DNA from: a virus
Direction: 5' to 3' (one strand)
Length of the DNA stretch: 64,000 nucleotides
Virus record (IMG/VR): IMGVR_UViG_3300027143_000001
Span: 1-64,000 of that record
Shown: positions 14,052-21,663 of the stretch, one piece after another
How positions within the stretch are numbered: position 1 is the first letter of the stretch
Layout: every line of letters begins with the position of its first letter
Made by a program: the position numbers and the translations under genes
Notes under the pieces: generated by a model
Databases searched by the model: none
What the model was told of the DNA's origin: nothing
Seen by the model: only the letters and a program-made list of their open reading frames with translations

Positions 14052-14768
14052 ATGACACAAAATGTTACAGTAAATCATGAAGAGGTTGTAAAAAAGCTCT
14101 CCAGTATGCTTAAAGACTCCGGCTGGCACAATGTGCTTAAGGGTTTCCTGGTTTCTGAGGATTTCAAAAATATCCTGATGACCTTAAACACCATGGTCAA
14201 TGACGGACAGCGGTTCACACCACCGCTCAAACAGGTGTTCAGGGCATTTCAAGAGTGTCCATACGATCAGTTGCGTGTGGTTGTAGTGGGCCAGGACCCT
14301 TACCCCCAGTTGGGAGTTGCGGATGGCATTGCCTTTTCATGTGGCAACACTAAAAAACCTGAAGCATCACTACGCCACATTCTAAAAGCTGTAAATGAAA
14401 CAGTGTACAGCGGTAAACTAGACATAAAAGAAGTTGATCCTGATCTGACACGCTGGTCAAACCAGGGAGTACTTATGCTTAACACGGCTCTGACAACCGA
14501 GGTAGGCAAGATAGGTAAACACTTTGACATATGGCAACCTTTTATTGCATATCTCATAGACATGCTTAGCAAGAACGACCGCTCGCTTGTATGGGTATTC
14601 ATGGGTAAACAAGCCCAGGCACTCTCAGATATGGTGGATGATCATCATACGGTGCTTACCTGTTCACACCCTGCGTCTGCTGCATACCAAAAACAACAGC
14701 TATGGAACTGCAACGACGTATTCAACAAGGTGAACGAAGCGCTGATTCATGATCCCATTGTGTGGTAA
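14052..14768 (+). CDS. ung: Uracil-DNA glycosylase
   Basis: This 238-aa enzyme removes uracil from DNA. It carries G-Q-D-P-Y-P (80-85, with catalytic D82 and Y84), the uracil-binding L-N-T-A-L-T segment around N144, and S-H-P-A-S-A-A-Y with H206. These are the three family 1 hallmarks, and the length is normal. The family's L-S in the last motif is replaced by A-A. It lies between two regulated promoter regions. With the phage dUTPase it forms a uracil-exclusion pair, and this gene is common in crAss-like genomes. Confidence 0.93.
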   Translation: MTQNVTVNHEEVVKKLSSMLKDSGWHNVLKGFLVSEDFKNILMTLNTMVNDGQRFTPPLKQVFRAFQECPYDQLRVVVVGQDPYPQLGVADGIAFSCGNTKKPEASLRHILKAVNETVYSGKLDIKEVDPDLTRWSNQGVLMLNTALTTEVGKIGKHFDIWQPFIAYLIDMLSKNDRSLVWVFMGKQAQALSDMVDDHHTVLTCSHPASAAYQKQQLWNCNDVFNKVNEALIHDPIVW

Positions 14769-14794
14769 AAAGTTATGAACACCGCTCAATTTTT

Positions 14795-14838
14795 TTGTAG
14801 AGGTAAGTTGCAATAGCTCTACAATATGCATATCTTAG
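14795..14838 (+). promoter_or_regulatory. TTGTAGAG dyad and putative promoter before the DnaB-like gene
   Basis: TTGTAGAG (14795-14802) and CTCTACAA (14817-14824) are perfect inverted repeats with a 14-nt gap. TATCTTAG (14831-14838) is a weak -7-like box. The placement copies the other TTGTAGA loci. The downstream gene starts at 14861. Confidence 0.55.
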
Positions 14839-14860
14839 CAAACTCTTTTCCGCATATTTA

Positions 14861-15871
14861 ATGTATTCACCAACGCCTGCTGGAACCGCCAGCACCACTA
14901 AATCCGTCTCTTCAAAACCCTGGAAGAAGTACACGGAAATCATGCAACAGGGTATTGACTACATATCCTCCCGCGCAAAGGGAGAGATTAAATCCTTAAG
15001 GACTCAGTGGGAAGGGTTCAACAAGATCGGACTCAACGGTATTGAGTGGCAATCGCTTTACGTACTGGCAGCCAGACCGGGCGTAGGTAAGACATTGATT
15101 GCATCCTCACTTACCCGTGAGTTGCAACGCCTCAACAAAGACCAGGACTTTGCAGTGCTGCACTTTCAGTTTGAGATGCTGGGTCGCAACATTGCATTGC
15201 GTGAGTTGTCCAGTGCCAACCGTTTGAACATCCGTTATCTGCAAAGTTCAGGAGATGACGACATGCCACCGCTTACTGCAAGTGATATGAAAAAACTCAC
15301 TGACTATGTAGCTACGCAGGGACACCGCCAGGACTATGTCATTGACACGGCCCTTACGGTAAGCGAGATGCGCAAAGCCCTTATTGATTTTTACAAAGAC
15401 GTAAAAAAACCTTTTGTGGTTACACTGGACCATACGCTCCTGGTTAAACAAAGCGGAACAGAGACCAGTCGCCAGCAAACATTGCAGAACCTGGCAACCA
15501 TGCTGACAGAAATGAAGAACGCTCTTCCTGTTACCTTTCTGATCCTCACCCAGCTTAACCGTGAGATCGATGACCCTGAACGCCAGCGACCTGGCTCGTT
15601 GAGCAACTACCCTACAGAGGCGGACGTGTATGGCTCTGACTACCTGCTGCAATGTGCAGACGTCATGGTGGCATGGAACCGTCCTGCCAAGTACAATCTG
15701 AGTATCTATGGTCCGCTGAAGTACATCATCACTCCTGATGATAAGTTTCTGCTGGCCATGCACGTACTCAAAAATCGTTTTGGTGACACCGGTATCCAAT
15801 GGTATCGTGCAGAGTATGCACTGATGACCGTCACAGAGACCGCCACACCGCATCAACAACCTAGAAAGTAA
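14861..15871 (+). CDS. DnaB-type replicative helicase
   Basis: This 336-aa RecA-fold helicase corresponds to the C-terminal motor of DnaB, without the usual N-terminal primase-binding domain. Walker A is A-R-P-G-V-G-K-T (71-78). Walker B lies around V-V-T-L-D-H. An L-I-L-T-Q-L-N-R-E segment matches the helicase H4/DNA-binding region (S/T-Q-L-N/S-R). It probably unwinds the fork as a hexamer on the lagging strand. It is followed within 12 nt by a gene of unknown function, then the Sak4-like ATPase. Confidence 0.87.
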   Translation: MYSPTPAGTASTTKSVSSKPWKKYTEIMQQGIDYISSRAKGEIKSLRTQWEGFNKIGLNGIEWQSLYVLAARPGVGKTLIASSLTRELQRLNKDQDFAVLHFQFEMLGRNIALRELSSANRLNIRYLQSSGDDDMPPLTASDMKKLTDYVATQGHRQDYVIDTALTVSEMRKALIDFYKDVKKPFVVTLDHTLLVKQSGTETSRQQTLQNLATMLTEMKNALPVTFLILTQLNREIDDPERQRPGSLSNYPTEADVYGSDYLLQCADVMVAWNRPAKYNLSIYGPLKYIITPDDKFLLAMHVLKNRFGDTGIQWYRAEYALMTVTETATPHQQPRK

Positions 15872-15883
15872 ACAGTTACACGT

Positions 15884-16537
15884 ATGAGTTACACAAGTAC
15901 TGAATCCAAAAAACACATCACGGAAATCACCGCAGAGTGGCGCCCGTTTTGGCAAACGGTGTTTGACACACACCCCAACACCAACCCATTCTTTTCCGCC
16001 AAGCTTTGCTATATGGGCAAAGAGTTCAGCGGAGGTTCATCGCGTGAGGAATGCATTCGCTTCTTCCCCAATGAACTCAACAATGAAGACGGTGTATACT
16101 GTGAGTTGTTCAATTGGGAGCAAGGACACTACCATGAAGGCTACAGGGTGCTTTATCATCTGCCCTATGACCCGCACTGGAGAACAAGCCCTGACTACAA
16201 AGAGGTGACTACCACTGCATCCGGTGCCAAGCTGACCACACCTACCTATGTGGTAAAGCTTAGCCACCTTAAGCAAGTGAACAAGACAACCGTAAAGGCA
16301 CTCGTGCCTGAGATGACAAGTAAAGAAGCAGCGACGCCCGATCTTTTTTCAGCCAAGATTGAGGACCTGCTTGACGAAGAAAAGTACACAGAAGCGTACA
16401 GCGAGATGGATGATGATCACTACACCAAGATGACCATCCGCGACCTGTACTGCATCATGCAGAACGTTCCTTTGTCCAACAAGAAATGGCTGAATCAACT
16501 TATTCATAAAGGTAAACAATGGCAGAATCAAAAGTAG
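15884..16537 (+). CDS. Hypothetical protein
   Basis: This 217-aa protein was not recognised. It is rich in aromatic and acidic residues, with a helical C-terminal third. It ends with a TAG stop 19 nt inside the next gene. Its position between helicase and recombinase genes suggests a replication accessory role. Confidence 0.6.
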   Translation: MSYTSTESKKHITEITAEWRPFWQTVFDTHPNTNPFFSAKLCYMGKEFSGGSSREECIRFFPNELNNEDGVYCELFNWEQGHYHEGYRVLYHLPYDPHWRTSPDYKEVTTTASGAKLTTPTYVVKLSHLKQVNKTTVKALVPEMTSKEAATPDLFSAKIEDLLDEEKYTEAYSEMDDDHYTKMTIRDLYCIMQNVPLSNKKWLNQLIHKGKQWQNQK

Positions 16538-17319
16538 CAGAAAAGAAAACGGTGGTTGGAGCTGATATTCCACAACCAGAATTTGTGTTGCCCACTAAGA
16601 AAATCAAAGCTGTGTCACAGAATCCCAAGAACATGATCATTTTCAGTAAGCCCAAGGTGGGTAAGACCACATTGCTGGCCACGCTGGATGACTGTTTGAT
16701 CCTGGATTTGGAGAACGGCTCTGATTATGTGGATGCGATAAAGCTGAAAGCTCACAGTATCTCTGATATCGTGAAGATTGGTACGCTTATCATCTCACAA
16801 GGCAGACCTTACAAATACATTGCGGTAGATACCATCACCGCGCTGGAAGAAATGTGCATCCCGTATGCAGAGGAGTTGTACAGCAAGACTCCGATGGGTA
16901 AGAACTGGTTCACGGATGGTAAGACAAAGTATGGCTCGATCACTAACATGCCTAACGGTGCAGGTTACCCATATCTTCGCCAGGCGTTTGAGAAAATCAT
17001 TGCTTATATCAAGACGCTTGCTCCACATGTGATCTTGCTGGGTCACGTAAAAGACACGTTGCTGGAGAAAAACGGTACAGAGTTCAACGCACTTGACTTG
17101 CAACTTACCGGTCGCATCAAGAGCATTACGGCTGCGTATTCAGACGCCATCGGTTATCTGCACAGAAAGGGTGACAAGAACATCCTGAGTTTCAAAACAA
17201 CTGACGAAGTAAACTGCGGTGCCCGTCCTGAGCATCTGCGCAACAAAGAGATTGAGATCTCAACCATTGACAAAGACGGCAACATGACTGTTGACTGGAG
17301 TAAAATTTTCATAGACTAA
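16519..17319 (+). CDS. Sak4-like RecA-fold ATPase
   Basis: This 266-aa P-loop ATPase has a Walker A of S-K-P-K-V-G-K-T-T (43-51), followed by L-I-L-D-L-E-N-G-S, the characteristic start of phage AAA_24/Sak4 single-strand annealing proteins. The A-V-D-T-I-T segment near residue 98 fits Walker B. The N-terminal 30 residues are a charged extension. Sak4 proteins bind single-stranded DNA and promote annealing or strand exchange with a partner SSB, and a putative SSB gene follows after 21 nt. Conserved in crAss-like phages. Confidence 0.83.
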   Translation: MAESKVAEKKTVVGADIPQPEFVLPTKKIKAVSQNPKNMIIFSKPKVGKTTLLATLDDCLILDLENGSDYVDAIKLKAHSISDIVKIGTLIISQGRPYKYIAVDTITALEEMCIPYAEELYSKTPMGKNWFTDGKTKYGSITNMPNGAGYPYLRQAFEKIIAYIKTLAPHVILLGHVKDTLLEKNGTEFNALDLQLTGRIKSITAAYSDAIGYLHRKGDKNILSFKTTDEVNCGARPEHLRNKEIEISTIDKDGNMTVDWSKIFID

Positions 17320-17340
17320 AAATCATAATTAACAACGAGT

Positions 17341-18078
17341 ATGTTTAAAGCATCAAACTTCAACCCCAACGCGGGTTCTAATGTACCTAAAATCTTAACA
17401 CCAGGTACCCACTACTGTCGCATCATTGAGATGAAATTGGACACGCCTCCATATGATCCTCAGGCGTACAGCATCAACTTGCTTTTGGAAGGCACCGACC
17501 GTGGTGATGATTTCCAGGGTGTAGCTATTGACAAACACCGTCCGGAGTTAGGGACGTACCGTGGCCAAATTGCCAACGTGCGTTCAGGACGCTATCCTTT
17601 CTCAACCTATACCTACCAGGGTAAGGAAATTCAGCGCGACGAGCAGATCTTCCGTTGGGTAAACAACCTTGCCAAGCAGATGGGTATGTTGGAAAAGATG
17701 AATGCAGACGGTGTGCAGGCAGAGACCATTGAGGACTATGTATCTGCCGTTGCCAAGTATTTGACTGACCCTGAATTGTGGGCATACTTCACCGTTGGTG
17801 GCCAGGAGTATTTCACAGACGGGTATGACAAACCAAACTACCGCATGTTCTTCCCAAAGAACGAAGGCAAGTTGTTCCCATTCTCAGCATTGGAGAATGA
17901 CGACCGTCAGCCGCTGAACCTGTTACCATTTGACCGTGAGAAGCACATCATCGCAGACAAGAACCGTCCACAGGAGGGTGCTGTTGAAAGCGTGAGTGGC
18001 TTCGGTGGCCAAGCTGATCCACTTGGTGGATTAGGTTCTGCTCCTTCAGCAGGTCTTGGTGACTTACAGTTGCCATAA
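17341..18078 (+). CDS. Putative single-stranded DNA-binding protein
   Basis: This 245-aa protein has a beta-rich N-terminal domain of about 115 residues, then a helical middle and a flexible Gly/Ser/Pro-rich tail ending G-L-G-D-L-Q-L-P. The modular layout (a beta domain, then an acidic-to-flexible tail) and its place next to the Sak4-like ATPase match phage SSBs, but the sequence itself is diverged. A terminator follows 21 nt later. Confidence 0.6.
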   Translation: MFKASNFNPNAGSNVPKILTPGTHYCRIIEMKLDTPPYDPQAYSINLLLEGTDRGDDFQGVAIDKHRPELGTYRGQIANVRSGRYPFSTYTYQGKEIQRDEQIFRWVNNLAKQMGMLEKMNADGVQAETIEDYVSAVAKYLTDPELWAYFTVGGQEYFTDGYDKPNYRMFFPKNEGKLFPFSALENDDRQPLNLLPFDREKHIIADKNRPQEGAVESVSGFGGQADPLGGLGSAPSAGLGDLQLP

Positions 18079-18099
18079 TCAACTTAAGAATAACGTAAG

Positions 18100-18126
18100 G
18101 GGGAGGGTGAATGCTCTCCCCTTTTT
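18100..18126 (+). terminator. Rho-independent terminator after the SSB-like gene
   Basis: GGGGAGGG (18100-18107) pairs with CTCTCCCC (18114-18121) with one G-U pair and a 6-nt loop. Five T follow. The next gene starts 11 nt later, so this may also act as an attenuator. Confidence 0.85.
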
Positions 18127-18137
18127 ATTCTCATCAC

Positions 18138-19163
18138 ATGTTCTCAAGTAAAAGCTTTATAGATGATGTGCATGCTGTGCCTGCGCACTGGATCTTTGAG
18201 ACCTACCTGGGTCTTGAACCGCTAAGCGGCCAGCGTGTACGTATTCATAGCATGTTCAACCTTGCTGACAAAACCCCGTCCATGTTTATCTACTACAACA
18301 AGGACGCAGAAGCGTATCGCTACAAATGTTTCTCTACCGGTAAAGGTGGTAGTGCCATCGATTTGATGATGCATATGTGGAGCATGAACTTTGCCCAGGC
18401 AGCAGAGCGTATCATGACCGACTACAGCCACTATATCAAAACGGGACGACGCTGTGACACGCGCATCATTGAACATGCCAGCTGGAAGGTTGCTGATTTC
18501 ACAGAACGTAGCTGGACAACAGCTGATGCAGAGTTCTGGAGCCCGTACAATATCTCCAGTCAGTTGCTGGAGCGCTATAACGTACGTCCACTGGAACGAT
18601 ATGTCATGAGCAAAACCATGGATGATGGTATCCAGGTACAGGAGTTTGTGGTAACCAACCGCAACATCTATGGTTACTTCACCGCAGACGGTGTGCTGTA
18701 CAAGATTTATCAGCCTAAGAACAGAGAGCGCAAGTTCATCAAGATCTGTGATTACCTGCAAGGTGAAGACCAGTTGCAGGGTCACCGTTACCTGGTGATT
18801 GCCTCCGGTCTTAAAGACTGCATGAGTTTGCAAAGCCTGCCGCTGCTCAAAGTGGACGTAATCGCCCCTGACTCTGAGAACACAATGATTTCAGAGGATA
18901 GGATCCTGGAGTTCAAAGAACGTTACAGTGCAGTGGTGACCATGCTTGATTCTGATCAGGCGGGTATTACCAGCATGCATAAATACAAAGAACTCTACGG
19001 CCTTCCTTATGTATACCTGCCTAAGGAAAAGGATGTGAGCGATATCATCAAAGTGCACGGTGCACGCAACGCGCTGCACTATATTGTCCCTATACTGGAC
19101 CGTGCGGTAAATAGTTATCAAGGTTTACAAAATAATTTTGTAGACCAGGAACACACATTGTAG
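18138..19163 (+). CDS. DnaG-type primase with degenerate zinc motif
   Basis: This 341-aa protein runs from ATG 18138. The frame opens at 18111, but that would start inside the terminator stem. The CHC2-like segment reads I-H-S-M-F-N-L-A-D-K-T-P-S (36-48) and Y-K-C-F-S-T-G-K-G-G (62-71). In DnaG primases this is C-P-F-H...P-S and Y-x-C-F-S-C-G, so only C64 of the four zinc ligands remains. The Toprim domain follows: I-A-S-G-L-K-D-C-M-S (221-230, the usual Glu replaced by S223, D227 kept) and M-L-D-S-D-Q-A-G (269-276, with D271 and D273). It should make primers for replication. Stop is TAG. Confidence 0.85.
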   Translation: MFSSKSFIDDVHAVPAHWIFETYLGLEPLSGQRVRIHSMFNLADKTPSMFIYYNKDAEAYRYKCFSTGKGGSAIDLMMHMWSMNFAQAAERIMTDYSHYIKTGRRCDTRIIEHASWKVADFTERSWTTADAEFWSPYNISSQLLERYNVRPLERYVMSKTMDDGIQVQEFVVTNRNIYGYFTADGVLYKIYQPKNRERKFIKICDYLQGEDQLQGHRYLVIASGLKDCMSLQSLPLLKVDVIAPDSENTMISEDRILEFKERYSAVVTMLDSDQAGITSMHKYKELYGLPYVYLPKEKDVSDIIKVHGARNALHYIVPILDRAVNSYQGLQNNFVDQEHTL

Positions 19164-19179
19164 AGGTTGATTATATTTG
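19138..19179 (+). promoter_or_regulatory. Promoter with two TTGTAGA sites
   Basis: TATATTTG (19172-19179) is a perfect -7 box. TTGTAGAC (19138-19145) and TTGTAGAG (19158-19165) precede it as a direct repeat, partly inside the 3' end of the primase gene. The spacing is close to that before the ribonucleotide reductase. It drives the GIY-YIG and nuclease genes. Confidence 0.65.
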
Positions 19180-19195
19180 TACACGCTTATCCCCT

Positions 19196-19648
19196 ATGAA
19201 CAACTGGATTTATGTACCCTCTGGTGATGAGATTACCAAGGTGCACCAACTGCCTAATCATGAAGCCACTGTTGGCTTTGTCTACAAAATTACTAACCTG
19301 AAAACAGGTAAGTTCTACATAGGCCAGAAGAGCCTATACCATTCACGCAAGAAAAAGATATCTGCCACTGAGAAGCGTCTCACCGGAACCCGCAAAAAGT
19401 TCCGCATAGAGATCAAAGAATCAGACTGGTTGCTGTATCACGGGTCCTCCAAGGATCTCAGTGAAGACATCAGTAAGCTGGGCAATAAGTATTTCAAGCG
19501 TGAAATCCTGGAGCTGTGTTGCTCCAAAAAATATCTGTCCTACTGCGAGCTCAGTTGGCAGGTCAAGCTTGACGTCTTGAAAAAAGAAAGCTACAACGGT
19601 AACATCCTGGGCCGTTACTTCAACCGGGATATGGAAAACTGCAATTAA
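19196..19648 (+). CDS. GIY-YIG family nuclease-like protein
   Basis: This 150-aa protein has V-G-F-V-Y-K-I-T-N (about 26-34) and K-F-Y-I-G-Q-K (about 39-45), which match the GIY and YIG halves of that nuclease fold, followed by basic segments and an E-L-S-W-Q helix with a plausible catalytic Glu. Free-standing GIY-YIG proteins in phages are often homing endonucleases, while others are recombination nucleases. Its own promoter suggests an independently expressed unit. Confidence 0.65.
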   Translation: MNNWIYVPSGDEITKVHQLPNHEATVGFVYKITNLKTGKFYIGQKSLYHSRKKKISATEKRLTGTRKKFRIEIKESDWLLYHGSSKDLSEDISKLGNKYFKREILELCCSKKYLSYCELSWQVKLDVLKKESYNGNILGRYFNRDMENCN

Positions 19649-19650
19649 CT

Positions 19651-20706
19651 ATGGCATCATCGCTAACCAAGTCCTTTGTAGCGCCACCTCCTGTGAGCGA
19701 GCGCTATCAGAAAGAAGATGAGTTCTTCAATAAGCCATTCCTGATGTCTTACTCTGGACTCAACAGACTACTATACAGCCCTGCGCTGTTTTACCAGCAC
19801 TATGTGCTGAAGCAACGAGATGATACCACCGACCAGAATATGATTGAGGGTAGCCTCATTCACTGTCTGCTCCTTCATCCTGACAATTTTGACAACCAGT
19901 TTGTGTTGTCTGTACAAGATCCACCCAGCGATAATCCACGCAAGGTTCTTGACACCTTGCTTGTACATCATAAAGAACTTAAGGCACATGGTGACACGCG
20001 CATTGAACTTTCTGAGTTTGGTGACGCCATCCTGGACATCCTGCGTGACATGAACTTGTATCAGTCTTTGAAAACAGATGCACAGCGCCTGGAGAAAATG
20101 ATCACACCAAGACATGACGAGTACTGGAAGTATCTTACAACCATGGAAGGCAAGATCGTTGTAGGCCAGGAGACCTATGAGTTCTGTAAAGCCGTGGTAG
20201 AAAAGATCACCGCCAATCCTACAGTGATGGACCGCATGGGTTACTTTGGTGACAGCTTCAACGGCATTACCAAAGAGAACGAGAAGGAAATCATCAGCTT
20301 TCCTGAAGGTTTGCCTTTTGGCTTGCGTGGTTTTGTTGACAACCTGGTGTTTGATCCGCAGAACAAAGTCATCCGCGTCAACGACGTAAAAAAGACCAGC
20401 AAGGATCTCAACAGTTTTTCTGACAGCATTGAATACTTCCGCTACTGGTTACAGGCAGCAATGTACGCAATGCTTGTAGAAGACCAGTACTTGTCCAAGC
20501 CGGAGTATACAGGGTGGAGCGTTGAGTTCAGGTTTATCGTCATTGACCCTTACATGCAAATCGCGCCTGTTAAAGTGAGCGAAGAAAAGTTGAACCAATG
20601 GATCAGTGATACCAAGGAGAAGTTGAATGAAGCTGCTTACCATTTCAGTAAGCGTGACTTTAGCTTACCCTTCCAGTACCTGATTCATGAAGAGGTAACA
20701 CTATGA
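19651..20706 (+). CDS. PD-(D/E)XK exonuclease
   Basis: This 351-aa nuclease is similar in pattern to phage Cas4/RecE-like exonucleases. G-S-L-I-H-C-L-L-L-H (near 66-75) supplies the helix-borne His. F-V-D-N-L-V-F-D then R-V-N-D-V-K-K-T (near 229-250) supplies the D...D-x-K catalytic core. Y-W-L-Q-A-A-M-Y (near 268) is the conserved Q-x-x-x-Y helix. It likely makes 3' single strands for the Sak4/SSB recombination pair. It starts 2 nt after the GIY-YIG gene and overlaps the next by ATGA. Confidence 0.82.
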   Translation: MASSLTKSFVAPPPVSERYQKEDEFFNKPFLMSYSGLNRLLYSPALFYQHYVLKQRDDTTDQNMIEGSLIHCLLLHPDNFDNQFVLSVQDPPSDNPRKVLDTLLVHHKELKAHGDTRIELSEFGDAILDILRDMNLYQSLKTDAQRLEKMITPRHDEYWKYLTTMEGKIVVGQETYEFCKAVVEKITANPTVMDRMGYFGDSFNGITKENEKEIISFPEGLPFGLRGFVDNLVFDPQNKVIRVNDVKKTSKDLNSFSDSIEYFRYWLQAAMYAMLVEDQYLSKPEYTGWSVEFRFIVIDPYMQIAPVKVSEEKLNQWISDTKEKLNEAAYHFSKRDFSLPFQYLIHEEVTL

Positions 20707-21254
20707 TATCTGAGATCTATAGAAAGTATTTTCAAAAGTCCTACACATTTTTGTACCCGCTACTTGGATTCCACAAAACTAAGCACCCCAAGCCTGACCA
20801 AACCTTTGTGTCATGGACTGGGGTGTTTGGCACTGGTGATCGCAAGTTGATCTGCGTATTTGAAAAAGAGGACACGGATGCATGGCGCAAGTTTGAAAGT
20901 GAGGTATTGATTACCCACAAGTTCCTTGACCACTGCACACCCATTGATGACAAGAATATTGCATATGTGTTTGACTTAAACAGCATTGCAGAAGATTACG
21001 ACAACTTCATAAAAGGCAAGTACTCTCGCATGAGCGCAGAGGCCAAGAAGATACTTACTGACTATTATGGTGTACACACTCCAGAGTGGGTGTACATCGA
21101 GAGCTTCCTGTTTCCAGAGAAGTACTACAAACAATACGCTGACATACTGGCCATCGAGGAAGAACTCCTCCGTGAAGTGGGTGAGCTTTGTGAGATGTAC
21201 GACCCTGTACAGGAAGACTATGCTAACTCTGAATTAATAACCAACAATCCTTAA
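20703..21254 (+). CDS. Hypothetical protein
   Basis: This 183-aa protein was not recognised. It has an N-terminal aromatic, beta-like half and a helical acidic C terminus (E-E-E-L-L-R-E-V-G-E-L-C-E-M). It is coupled to the nuclease gene by an ATGA overlap, which suggests a shared role in recombination. Confidence 0.6.
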   Translation: MISEIYRKYFQKSYTFLYPLLGFHKTKHPKPDQTFVSWTGVFGTGDRKLICVFEKEDTDAWRKFESEVLITHKFLDHCTPIDDKNIAYVFDLNSIAEDYDNFIKGKYSRMSAEAKKILTDYYGVHTPEWVYIESFLFPEKYYKQYADILAIEEELLREVGELCEMYDPVQEDYANSELITNNP

Positions 21255-21259
21255 CAGCT

Positions 21260-21661
21260 ATGCAAAACATGCTTGCTTACAGTACCGACTGGTACGGACA
21301 CAAGACGTTCCGTCTTATGCCAATCACTAACGACTGCCCATTTGTAGAGGCAATCTATGACCCATCTACTAAGGTGCTTGCCATCATTGGTAAGACCAAC
21401 GTGGAAAAACCACTGATGCTCCCTAAGCTAAACGACAAGGGGCAAACCATGCCTATCAAAGGTGCTGAGCCCGGACGCGTAGTAGAAGAGCGTCGCATCA
21501 TGAACACGTTCACAGAGTACTACATGGACAACATGGGTGATATCACCTCGTTCATTGAGCGCTTTGTAGTAAACAAAGATGCTGAAGTAATCAGTGAAAC
21601 ATTGTTTCCAAGTCCTCAACAAGCCGTAGAGTCTATCCAGCAACCTGAACAAGCGCAGTAA
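21260..21661 (+). CDS. Hypothetical protein
   Basis: This 133-aa protein was not recognised. It has a beta-rich core and a Gln/Pro-rich tail (P-S-P-Q-Q, Q-Q-P-E-Q-A-Q) that could be a flexible linker to a partner. It sits 2 nt before the DNA polymerase gene, so it is probably a replication factor. Confidence 0.6.
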   Translation: MQNMLAYSTDWYGHKTFRLMPITNDCPFVEAIYDPSTKVLAIIGKTNVEKPLMLPKLNDKGQTMPIKGAEPGRVVEERRIMNTFTEYYMDNMGDITSFIERFVVNKDAEVISETLFPSPQQAVESIQQPEQAQ

Positions 21662-21663
21662 TT

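Noticed and set aside
15248-15973. 241-residue minus-strand open frame opposite the DnaB-like helicase
   Set aside because: The helicase has clear motifs. The opposite frame spans the gap to the next gene and lacks any feature.
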